A DNA stretch of 5,778 nt from Parvibaculum sp. (lineage in GTDB: Bacteria; Pseudomonadota; Alphaproteobacteria; Parvibaculales; Parvibaculaceae). Position 1 is the first letter of the stretch. Each line of letters starts with the position of its first letter. The notes beneath the pieces are model-generated. The model made no database searches. It saw only the letters and a list, made by a program, of their open reading frames with translations, and had not been told where the DNA came from. The DNA is taken from positions 1 to 5,778 of the forward strand of contig JAGUWA010000122.1 of assembly GCA_020062605.1 (NCBI GenBank), in the 5' to 3' direction. Below, piece after piece: positions 1 through 5,778 of this stretch. The position numbers and the translations under genes were made by a program.

Positions 1-201
1 ACCGCCGACGCGCCGGACGCCGATGCGGATACACGAAACCGCGTGCTCGCTGCGCTCGGGCCAACGCCGACATCCATGGATGAAATCGTCCGCCAGTCCG
101 GCGCATCCGTCCAGCAGGTGCGCGCCGTCGTGCTGGAACTCGAACTCGCCGGTCGCATCCACCGCGATCCGGGCGACCGCGTCAGCCTCTTGCCGCTCTA
201 G
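1..201 (+). CDS. dprA: DNA-processing protein DprA, C-terminal end (partial)
   Basis: The first 66 codons of frame 1 run open from the window edge to a TAG stop at 199-201. They encode the small winged-helix domain that ends many DprA (Smf) proteins: a helix (NRVLAALGPTPTSMDEIVRQ), a recognition-type helix (ASVQQVRAVVLELELAG) and the closing wing (GRIHRDPGDRVSLLPL). The ending 'LELAGRI....G.RVSLL' is typical of alphaproteobacterial DprA. The Rossmann-fold part that binds single-stranded DNA and loads RecA in natural transformation lies upstream, outside the window. Downstream topA and rnr in the same direction agree with the dprA-topA-rnr order known in this group. The stop overlaps the stop of a convergent gene. 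Identity rests on a short fragment plus context, so another winged-helix protein cannot be fully excluded. Confidence 0.82.
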   Translation, partial: TADAPDADADTRNRVLAALGPTPTSMDEIVRQSGASVQQVRAVVLELELAGRIHRDPGDRVSLLPL

Positions 202-500
202 GTTTCGTCGCCCGGGCTTCCCGCCGCCGACCGCCCGAGCATCAGCAGCCGCGATTCTTCCGCCGCCACGCCGATCAGATAGGCAAGAAACCCGAAGCCG
301 CGTTTATCCGCCATCCGCCGCGACGCGATCATCAGGTCGAGGAGATAGGCCGCGACGGCTTCGTCGTCGGCATCCGTCAGGTTCTCGGGCAGGTTGGAGG
401 TGCTTCTGAGTCGTGGCGCCAGGTCTTCCGCGCTCCGCGCGTCGCGAGCCATGTCTCTGGCTTCCTGCACGCTTTCCGCACTCAACAGGGGCTTGCGCAT
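198..500 (-). CDS. small hypothetical protein, 100 aa, function unknown
   Basis: I do not recognise this protein. It is 100 residues, soluble-looking and largely helical, with no signal peptide, membrane segment or cysteine. Residues 9-32 form a charged helix (SVQEARDMARDARSAEDL). After a polar turn near 33-44, residues 45-88 form a longer amphipathic helical stretch that includes AVAAYLLDLMIASRRMADKRG and FLAYLIGVAAEES. The tail is Gly/Ser-rich and acidic. It is taken as real for three reasons: codons are strongly G/C-ending like its neighbours, the composition is protein-like rather than the Arg/Ser/Pro-rich shadow type, and an AAGGA Shine-Dalgarno lies 9 bases before the ATG. It converges on dprA with shared stop bases and is divergent from topA, so it needs its own promoter; I could not find a convincing one. 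It may be a lineage-specific insertion between dprA and topA. Confidence 0.68.
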   Translation of the reverse strand: MRKPLLSAESVQEARDMARDARSAEDLAPRLRSTSNLPENLTDADDEAVAAYLLDLMIASRRMADKRGFGFLAYLIGVAAEESRLLMLGRSAAGSPGDET

Positions 501-509
501 CGCCGGCCA

Positions 510-514
510 TCCTT
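510..514 (-). promoter_or_regulatory. ribosome binding site of the 100-aa gene
   Basis: On the minus strand the bases AAGGA end 9 bases before the ATG at 500-498. This supports that start. A second ATG at 510-508 overlaps this motif but opens a different frame (beginning MAGDAQAPVE) with shadow-like composition, so it is not chosen. Confidence 0.55.
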
Positions 515-518
515 TTCT

Positions 519-532
519 CGCCCCTTCGGGCG
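519..532 (-). repeat. short hairpin in the leader of the 100-aa gene
   Basis: CGCCC (519-523) and GGGCG (528-532) form a perfect 5-bp inverted repeat with a 4-base loop. On the minus strand it lies just upstream of the AAGGA ribosome binding site. It could fold in the mRNA leader next to the site, but such short GC stems arise often by chance at this base composition. No T-tract follows on either strand, so it is not a standard intrinsic terminator. Confidence 0.3.
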
Positions 533-684
533 GCAGTGCTGTCCCGCGCGAGATGGATCACGCACAAGGAACTAGATCGATAGGCTGGATTGTTGGAGAA
601 ATTGCCCTCCCGCGCCCAGCCCCAACTGGGTTCAAACTGGCGCGAGATGCATGACCCCGAATTTCCCTAAGGATTCCGCCACAT

Positions 685-713
685 TTGACAGGCCCCGCCC
701 TTTTCACCATTTT
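685..713 (+). promoter_or_regulatory. candidate sigma-70 promoter of topA (and rnr)
   Basis: A perfect TTGACA -35 box at 685-690 is followed after 17 bases by CATTTT at 708-713. That is a weak -10 box matching TATAAT at three positions, including the conserved second and last bases. Alphaproteobacterial promoters often combine a good -35 with a loose -10. Transcription would start near 719-721 and give a leader of about 150 bases. A weaker alternative is TTGGCT (753-758) with TGTAAA (775-780). The placement fits the need for a promoter after the minus-strand gene. Confidence 0.45.
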
Positions 714-714
714 C

Positions 715-730
715 TGCCGGCGGTCCGGCA
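715..730. repeat. inverted repeat at the predicted topA transcription start
   Basis: TGCCGG (715-720) and CCGGCA (725-730) are exact reverse complements separated by the 4 bases CGGT. The repeat lies directly after the candidate -10 box and spans the predicted transcription start. It could be an operator or the first leader hairpin. The sequence is seen directly; the role is inference. Confidence 0.4.
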
Positions 731-784
731 CGGGCCGGTAGCGGCGGTGCTCTTGGCTTTTCACGCAATGTCGGTGTAAAGCGC

Positions 785-801
785 GCCCGGGCTCCCCGGG
801 C
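785..801 (+). repeat. strong GC hairpin in the topA leader
   Basis: GCCCGGG (785-791) and CCCGGGC (795-801) are exact reverse complements around the 3-base loop CTC, giving seven G-C pairs. No T-tract follows, so this is not a normal intrinsic terminator. The right arm overlaps GGGCCG (798-803), which can instead pair with CGGCCC (826-831). The two folds exclude each other. Whether this is used for control of topA or is a by-product of GC richness is unknown. Confidence 0.45.
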
Positions 802-842
802 CGGCGTGCTGGTTCGGCCTCGGCGCGGCCCTTGAATGCGCC

Positions 843-854
843 CTTATTAATAAG
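843..854. repeat. 12-bp AT-rich perfect palindrome upstream of topA
   Basis: CTTATTAATAAG reads the same on both strands. It is an isolated AT-rich patch in GC-rich DNA and ends 17 bases before the topA ATG. It could be a binding site for a dimeric regulator or an easily melted segment near the ribosome entry site. It does not fit the CtrA pattern TTAA-N7-TTAA: only TTAA, then TTGA at spacing 8, is present. Confidence 0.45.
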
Positions 855-871
855 AGAGTTGAAGCGGTCCA

Positions 872-3550
872 ATGGACGTTGTCATTGTTGAGTCGCCTGC
901 CAAGGCGAAGACGATCAACAAGTATCTCGGCAAGGGCTACAAGGTCCTCGCCTCCTACGGCCATGTCCGCGACCTCCCCTCGAAGGACGGCTCGGTCCTC
1001 CCCGACGAGGACTTCTCGATGGCCTGGGACGTGGATGCGAAATCCCAGAAGCGGCTGAACGAAATCGCCGCCGCTGTGAAGGGGGCCGATCGCCTGATCC
1101 TCGCCACTGACCCGGATCGCGAAGGCGAGGCGATCTCGTGGCACGTCCTCGAAGTCCTGAACAAGAAGAAGGCGCTGAAGGACATCGAGGTCCAGCGCGT
1201 CGTCTTCAACGCCATCACCAAGAAATCCGTCACCGAGGCGATGGAGCATCCGCGCGGCCTCGACAAGGAACTGATCGACGCCTATCTCGCCCGCCGCGCG
1301 CTCGACTATCTCGTCGGTTTCACCCTCTCGCCCGTTCTCTGGCGCAAGCTTCCCGGCTCGCGCTCCGCTGGCCGCGTGCAGTCGGTCGCGCTCCGTCTCA
1401 TCTGCGACCGCGAACTCGAGATCGAAGCCTTCCGCGCCCGCGAATACTGGACCGTCGAAGCGGACATGAAGACGGCCGCGAACGCACCCTTCGTCGCGCG
1501 CCTCGTCGGCATCGACGGCAAGAAGCTCGACAAGTTCGACATCCCGGACGCGAAGACCGCGACCGGGATCGAGGCCCGCATCAAGGCCTCGCGCTTCTCC
1601 GTGAAGTCGGTCGAGAGCAAGCCCGCGCGGCGCAATCCGAACCCGCCCTTCACCACCTCGACGCTCCAGCAGGAAGCCTCGCGCAAGCTCGGCTTCTCGG
1701 CGAGCCGCACCATGCAGGTCGCCCAGCGCCTCTACGAAGGCGTCGAGATCGACGGCGAGACGACCGGCCTCATCACCTACATGCGAACCGACGGCGTGCA
1801 GATCGCGCCGGAAGCGATCGCGCAGGCCCGCACCGTCATCAACAATGAATTCGGCGAGGCCTACCTGCCGGATGCGCCCCGCGTCTACACCACCAAGGCG
1901 AAGAACGCACAGGAAGCGCACGAAGCGATCCGTCCGACCGACATCGCGCGGCTGCCGAAATCCGTTGCCGCACGTCTCGACGACGATCAGCGCCGCCTCT
2001 ACGAACTCGTCTGGAACCGCACCGTCGCCAGCCAGATGGAAAGCGTGCAGCTCGAGCGCACCACCATCGAGATCGAGGCCGACGACGCGCCGATCAACCT
2101 GCGCGCCACCGGCTCCGTCATCGTCTTCGACGGCTTCCTCCGCCTCTACCAGGAAGGCCGCGACGAACCGGACGAGGGCGACGAAGGCAACCGCCTGCCC
2201 AAGGTCGCGCGCGGCGACAGGCTCGGCCTCGACAAGGTCCGCCCCGAACAGCATTTCACCGAGCCTCCGCCCCGCTTCACCGAAGCCACGCTCGTCAAGC
2301 GCATGGAAGAGCTCGGCATCGGCCGTCCCTCCACCTATGCCTCCACGCTGCAGACGCTGCGCGACCGCGACTATGTCCGCATGGACAAGAACCGTTTCGT
2401 CCCGCAGGACAAGGGCCGCCTCGTCACCGCCTTCCTCGAAAATTTCTTCTCCCGCTATGTCGAATACGACTTCACGGCGGAACTCGAGGAAAAGCTCGAC
2501 AAGGTCTCGGCCGGTGAACTCGACTGGAAGGATCTGCTGCGCGAATTCTGGAAGGACTTCACGGTCAATGTCGGCGAGGCGCTTGAACTGCGCATCACCG
2601 AGGTGCTCGACCGTCTCAACGAAGTCCTCGCGCCCCATGTCTTCCCCGACAAGGGCGACGGTTCCGATCCGCGCAAATGTCCCGCCTGCGACAACGGTCG
2701 CCTGTCGCTGAAGGTCGGCCGCTTCGGCGCCTTCGTCGGCTGCTCCAACTATCCCGAATGCAAATTCACGCGCCAGCTCACCGCCGGCGCGGAAGGCGAG
2801 GAGGTTGCGGGCGACCGCGTGCTCGGCACCGATCCCGAGACCGGCGCCGAAATCTCGTTGAAGACCGGCCGCTTCGGTCCTTACGTCGAGCGCGCGCCGC
2901 TCGAACCGGACGACAAGCCGAAGCGCAGCGGCCTGCCCGCCAAGATGTCCGCCGCCGATGTCGATCTCGACACCGCGCTGCGCCTTCTCACCCTGCCGCG
3001 CGAAATCGGCATTCATCCCGAAACCGGCAAGAAGATCACGGCCGGCCTCGGCCGCTTCGGTCCCTTTATCCTGCATGACGGCACCTACGCGAACCTGAAG
3101 GACCCGGAAGAACTCTTCGACATCGGCCTGAACCGCGCCGTCGCCGTGCTTGCGGAAAAGATCGCCCGCGCCGAAGAGCGCGCCGGCAAGGTGCTGAAGG
3201 AACTGGGCGAGCATCCCGACACCGGCAAGCCCGTGCAGGTCCGCGAAGGCAAATACGGTCCTTACGTGAAACATGCGAGCACCAACGCAACGCTGCCCAA
3301 ATCGGTAAAGCCCGAAGACGTGACGCTTGAGCAGGCGCTCGCCCTCGTCGCCGAGAAGGATGAAAAGAGCGGCAAGGGCAAGAAGAAGCCCGCGAAAAAA
3401 TCCGCCGCCCCAAAAGACAAGAAGGAACCGGCGGCAAAGAAACCCGCCGCAAGGAAAAAGACGCCCGCGAAGAAAACTTCCACTGCAAAGAAACCGGCGG
3501 CCAAAAAGAGCGTAAAGAAGACCGGCACAGCCACTGAAATGGCGGATTGA
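872..3550 (+). CDS. topA: DNA topoisomerase I (type IA), complete
   Basis: This 892-aa protein relaxes negatively supercoiled DNA by passing one strand through a transient single-strand break. The TOPRIM domain opens with VVIVESPAKAKTINKYLG (Glu7) and carries the acidic triad in ATDPDREGEA (Asp80, Asp82, Glu84). The catalytic tyrosine is Tyr303 with Arg305 in GLITYMRTDG, and the nearby HEAIRPTD motif is intact at 350-357. Asp-Glu-rich residues 428-440 form a linker-like loop before the RFTEATLVKRMEELGIGRPSTYA block. One C4 zinc finger has Cys603, Cys606, Cys624 and Cys630. Three C-terminal repeats follow, each ending in G(R/K)(F/Y)GP(Y/F) near 666-672, 727-733 and 793-799. Residues 829-883 contain 23 lysines with Ala and Pro, like histone H1 tails. 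The ATG is supported by the conserved N-terminus and an in-frame stop at 860-862; the ribosome site is weak (GAAG at 861-864). It is followed after 2 bases by rnr. Confidence 0.98.
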   Translation: MDVVIVESPAKAKTINKYLGKGYKVLASYGHVRDLPSKDGSVLPDEDFSMAWDVDAKSQKRLNEIAAAVKGADRLILATDPDREGEAISWHVLEVLNKKKALKDIEVQRVVFNAITKKSVTEAMEHPRGLDKELIDAYLARRALDYLVGFTLSPVLWRKLPGSRSAGRVQSVALRLICDRELEIEAFRAREYWTVEADMKTAANAPFVARLVGIDGKKLDKFDIPDAKTATGIEARIKASRFSVKSVESKPARRNPNPPFTTSTLQQEASRKLGFSASRTMQVAQRLYEGVEIDGETTGLITYMRTDGVQIAPEAIAQARTVINNEFGEAYLPDAPRVYTTKAKNAQEAHEAIRPTDIARLPKSVAARLDDDQRRLYELVWNRTVASQMESVQLERTTIEIEADDAPINLRATGSVIVFDGFLRLYQEGRDEPDEGDEGNRLPKVARGDRLGLDKVRPEQHFTEPPPRFTEATLVKRMEELGIGRPSTYASTLQTLRDRDYVRMDKNRFVPQDKGRLVTAFLENFFSRYVEYDFTAELEEKLDKVSAGELDWKDLLREFWKDFTVNVGEALELRITEVLDRLNEVLAPHVFPDKGDGSDPRKCPACDNGRLSLKVGRFGAFVGCSNYPECKFTRQLTAGAEGEEVAGDRVLGTDPETGAEISLKTGRFGPYVERAPLEPDDKPKRSGLPAKMSAADVDLDTALRLLTLPREIGIHPETGKKITAGLGRFGPFILHDGTYANLKDPEELFDIGLNRAVAVLAEKIARAEERAGKVLKELGEHPDTGKPVQVREGKYGPYVKHASTNATLPKSVKPEDVTLEQALALVAEKDEKSGKGKKKPAKKSAAPKDKKEPAAKKPAARKKTPAKKTSTAKKPAAKKSVKKTGTATEMAD
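3541..3546 (+). promoter_or_regulatory. probable ribosome binding site of rnr inside topA
   Basis: GGCGGA lies within the last codons of topA and ends 6 bases before the TTG at 3553. It is a partial Shine-Dalgarno match and the only one near the junction. It favours the 3553 start over the TTG at 3547, for which it would be too close. Ribosomes finishing topA would arrive at this site, which fits translational coupling. Confidence 0.4.
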
Positions 3551-3552
3551 TT

Positions 3553-5778
3553 TTGGCCGAACGCAAACCCGCACGGGGGGCACCGAAAAAGCCCGCAGCC
3601 GGAAAAAAGAAAACCGGCGGCGGCGTGCCCACGCGCGAGGAAATCCTCGCCTTCCTTGCCGACAATCCGGGCAAGACGAACAAACGCGAAATCGGCCGCG
3701 CCTTCGGCGTCAAGGGCGACGATCGCATACCGCTCAAGCAGCTCCTGAAGGCGATGACGGAAGAAGGCCTCATCGCCAGGGACGAGGCGAAGAACCTCCG
3801 CCGCACCGACGCGCTTCCCCCCGTCACCGTCATCGAGATCACGCATACCGACACCGACGGCGAGTTGATCGCGCGCCCGATTTCATGGCCGGGCGAGGAG
3901 CCCGCGCCGCTGATCGTCATTGCGCCCGACACCTCGCGGAAAAAGCGCGACTACGACGAGCCGCCCGCCGGCGTCGGCGACCGCGTGCTCGCCCGCATCG
4001 AAAAGGTCGAAGACGAGGACGAAGCTTATCCCTACGAAGCGCGCGTCATCCGCCGCGTCGGCAAGGGCGCCGAGCGCGTCCTCGGTCTCTACCGCAAGAA
4101 CACGAAAGGTAGAGGCGGCCGCCTCATCCCCGTCGAGAAAAAGGCGCGCATGGAATTCGAGGTCGCGCCCGAGGATGTCGGCGAAGCTGAGGACGGCAAC
4201 CTCGTCCTCGGCGAAACGATCCCCGGCAAGCGCTACGGCCTCGCCCGCGCGCGTATCCGCGAAGTCTTCGGCGACAGCGAGGACCCGCGCTCGATCAGCC
4301 TTATCGCGATCCACACGCATGGCATCCCGGACGCCTTCCCTGATGACGTGATCGCCGAGGCCGAAGCCGCGAAGCATCAGGGCCTGAAAGGCCGCACCGA
4401 TCTGCGCGACATTCCCCTCGTCACCATCGACCCCGTGGATGCGCGCGACCATGACGATGCCGTCTGGGCCGCGCCCGATACCGATCCGAAAAACGAAGGC
4501 GGCGTCGTCGCCATCGTCGCCATCGCCGATGTCGCCGCTTACGTCCGCCCGAATTCGCCGATGGACCGCGAGGCGCGCAAGCGCGGCAACTCCACTTACT
4601 TTCCGGATCGCGTCGTGCCGATGCTGCCCGAGCGCATCTCCAACGACCTCTGCTCCCTGATCGACGGTGAAGACCGCGCCTGCCTCGCCGTGCGCATGGT
4701 CTTCGACCGCCACGGCAACAAGCGCTCCCACGAATTCATCCGAGGCCTCATGCGCTCCGCCGCAAGCCTCTCCTACCGTCAGGTACAGGAGGCGATCGAC
4801 GGCCGCCCCGACGATATCGCCGGCCCCCTGCTCGATCCCGTCCTGAAGCCGCTATGGGCCGCCTACCGCATCGTGGCGAAGGCGCGCGACGAGCGCGGCC
4901 CCCTCGATCTCGATCTGCCCGAACACAAGATCGACATCGGCGCGGATGGCCGCATCGCGGGCGTGCGCATCGGCGACAAGTTCGAGTCGATGAAGCTCAT
5001 CGAGGAGTTCATGATCCAGGCGAATGTCTGCGCCGCCGAGCAGGCGGAGGCCGTTCGCCGCCAGGTCATCTATCGCATTCACGATGCACCCTCGCGCGAA
5101 AAGCTCGTCGCCCTTGCCGAATTTCTCGCAACGCTCAACCTGAGCTTCACCAGGGGCGAGAACATCCGCCCGGCGAATTTCAATCGCATCCTGAAGCAGG
5201 TCGACGGCACCGAACATTCCCGCATCGTCTCCGACGTCGTGCTCCGCAGCCAGGCGCAGGCCGTCTACTCGCCGGACAATATCGGCCATTTCGGTCTCAA
5301 TCTCCGCCGCTACGCACACTTCACCTCGCCCATCCGCCGTTATGCCGATCTCACCGTGCATCGCGCGCTGATCGCGGGGCTCGATTTCGGAAAGGACGGC
5401 CAGACGGACGCCGAGCTCGCCGAACTTGTCGAAATCGCCGAACACATCTCCACGACCGAGCGCCGTTCGATGCTCGCCGAGCGCGACTCGAAGGACCGCT
5501 TCATTGCCGCCTTCCTCGAGGCCCGCATCGGCGCCGAGTTCACGGGCCGCGTCGCGGGCGTGACGCGCTTCGGCCTCTTCGTGAAGCTCGACGAGACCGG
5601 CGCGGACGGCTTTGTCCCCGTCTCGACTCTCGGCGGCGATTTCTTCCACCACGACGAGATCATCCACGCCCTGATCGGCGAACGGACCCGCATCGCCTAT
5701 CGCCTCGGCGATGCCGTCCGCGTCCGCCTCGAGGAGGCCGTGCCTGTCACGGGCGGCCTGCGCTTCGAGCTCCTTGAA
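3553..5778 (+). CDS. rnr: ribonuclease R (RNase R), 3' end outside window
   Basis: Frame 1 is open for 742 codons to the window edge. RNase R is a processive 3'-5' exoribonuclease that degrades structured RNA and takes part in rRNA and mRNA turnover. Residues 4-20 are Lys/Ala/Pro-rich. A winged helix follows (about 26-76, PTREEILAFL...EEGLIARDE), then cold-shock-like domains (about 90-250). The RNB catalytic domain starts at TIDPVDARDHDDAV with the metal-binding aspartates Asp293, Asp299, Asp301 and Asp302, continues with TYFPDRVVPMLPERISNDLCSL (Tyr349), and ends near HFTSPIRRYADLTVHR (589-604). An S1 domain starts near 660 (GAEFTGRVAGVTRFGLFVKL). The family is about 750-800 aa, so little is missing. 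The chosen TTG at 3553 has GGCGGA 6 bases before it. TTG at 3547, overlapping the topA stop as TTGA, and GTG at 3625 are alternatives. It is probably co-transcribed and translationally coupled with topA. Confidence 0.97.
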   Translation, partial: MAERKPARGAPKKPAAGKKKTGGGVPTREEILAFLADNPGKTNKREIGRAFGVKGDDRIPLKQLLKAMTEEGLIARDEAKNLRRTDALPPVTVIEITHTDTDGELIARPISWPGEEPAPLIVIAPDTSRKKRDYDEPPAGVGDRVLARIEKVEDEDEAYPYEARVIRRVGKGAERVLGLYRKNTKGRGGRLIPVEKKARMEFEVAPEDVGEAEDGNLVLGETIPGKRYGLARARIREVFGDSEDPRSISLIAIHTHGIPDAFPDDVIAEAEAAKHQGLKGRTDLRDIPLVTIDPVDARDHDDAVWAAPDTDPKNEGGVVAIVAIADVAAYVRPNSPMDREARKRGNSTYFPDRVVPMLPERISNDLCSLIDGEDRACLAVRMVFDRHGNKRSHEFIRGLMRSAASLSYRQVQEAIDGRPDDIAGPLLDPVLKPLWAAYRIVAKARDERGPLDLDLPEHKIDIGADGRIAGVRIGDKFESMKLIEEFMIQANVCAAEQAEAVRRQVIYRIHDAPSREKLVALAEFLATLNLSFTRGENIRPANFNRILKQVDGTEHSRIVSDVVLRSQAQAVYSPDNIGHFGLNLRRYAHFTSPIRRYADLTVHRALIAGLDFGKDGQTDAELAELVEIAEHISTTERRSMLAERDSKDRFIAAFLEARIGAEFTGRVAGVTRFGLFVKLDETGADGFVPVSTLGGDFFHHDEIIHALIGERTRIAYRLGDAVRVRLEEAVPVTGGLRFELLE

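Larger units (their letters stand above)
501..871. other. non-coding region between the 100-aa gene and topA
   Basis: This 371-bp stretch separates the starts of two divergent genes, and no credible gene is seen in it. Short open frames at 552-654 and 651-779 lack coding character and a good ribosome binding site. It contains a candidate sigma-70 promoter for topA at 685-713. Inverted repeats lie at 611-644 (CGCGCC/GGCGCG, with a competing CCCAG/CTGGG at 615-630), 715-730 and 785-801, and a 12-bp palindrome lies at 843-854. A GANTC site (GATTC, 672-676), the target of the alphaproteobacterial methylase CcrM, lies just upstream of the promoter candidate. No clear minus-strand promoter was found for the 100-aa gene. 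Confidence 0.75.

Noticed and set aside
210..240. GCCCGGGC / GCCCGAGC pairing as a terminator for dprA.
   Set aside because: The arms are 15 bases apart, no T-tract follows on either strand, and the bases are coding sequence of the minus-strand gene.
304..654. Open frames 304-567 (minus) and 394-654 (plus) around the start of the 100-aa gene.
   Set aside because: Both overlap the better-supported 198-500 gene in other frames, have biased composition and lack a convincing ribosome site for their own start.
651..779. A 42-codon frame in the topA upstream region as a possible leader peptide.
   Set aside because: It runs across the best topA promoter candidate, has no Shine-Dalgarno and no coding-like composition.
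1138..2711. Plus-strand open frames at 1138-1848 and 1845-2711 inside topA.
   Set aside because: They are shifted frames of topA with Arg/Pro/Ser-rich composition typical of shadows.
761..3583. A 940-codon open frame on the minus strand covering all of topA.
   Set aside because: topA is certain from its catalytic motifs. The minus-strand frame is antisense to it, has compositional oddities (Phe/Leu/Arg/Gly-rich runs mirroring the lysine codons) and no recognisable domain. Long antisense frames are common opposite GC-rich genes.
3883..4731. Minus-strand open frame of 282 codons opposite rnr (and another at 4852-5667).
   Set aside because: Both lie antisense to the RNase R catalytic and S1 coding region and show Ala/Val/Asp/Gly-rich shadow composition. 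They are explained by codon bias of rnr.
4854..5777. Plus-strand open frame of 307 codons inside rnr.
   Set aside because: It is Arg/Pro/His-rich, lacks motifs, and overlaps the conserved RNB and S1 domains in the true frame.
1..5778. Search by eye for CRISPR repeats, insertion sequence ends, tRNA/rRNA genes and toxin-antitoxin or defence genes.
   Set aside because: None seen. The window is explained by dprA, one small gene, topA and rnr with uniform codon use.

Overview
The window looks like ordinary chromosomal housekeeping DNA from a GC-rich alphaproteobacterium. The reasons are strong G/C preference at third codon positions, a topoisomerase I with one C4 zinc finger followed by alphaproteobacterial-type C-terminal repeats, and the gene order dprA - topA - rnr, which is familiar from Rhizobiales and related orders. 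The genus cannot be fixed from this sequence alone; a Parvibaculum-like or other Rhizobiales-related lineage is only a guess.

Layout: 1-201 (+) is the C-terminal end of DprA, the DNA-processing protein used in natural transformation. 198-500 (-) is a small unrecognised gene of 100 codons that converges on dprA; the two stop codons share one CTAG. 501-871 is a 371-bp non-coding region between this gene and topA. It holds a candidate topA promoter, several GC-rich inverted repeats and a 12-bp AT-rich palindrome just before topA. 872-3550 (+) is a complete topA (DNA topoisomerase I, 892 aa) with all catalytic residues and a long lysine-rich tail. 3553-5778 (+) is rnr (ribonuclease R). It starts at a TTG codon two bases after the topA stop, is open through 742 codons and is cut by the window edge.

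topA and rnr almost certainly form one transcription unit. TopA relaxes negative supercoils, and RNase R degrades structured RNA 3' to 5'. The two are commonly co-located in this group without a known direct partnership. The small minus-strand gene separates dprA from this unit and faces away from topA, so topA needs its own promoter in the 501-871 region.

I found no mobile element, CRISPR array, RNA gene or anomalous gene cluster. No undescribed system is evident. The points most worth a second look are the unrecognised 100-aa protein, the structured topA leader, the lysine-rich tracts on both sides of the topA/rnr junction and the non-ATG start of rnr.
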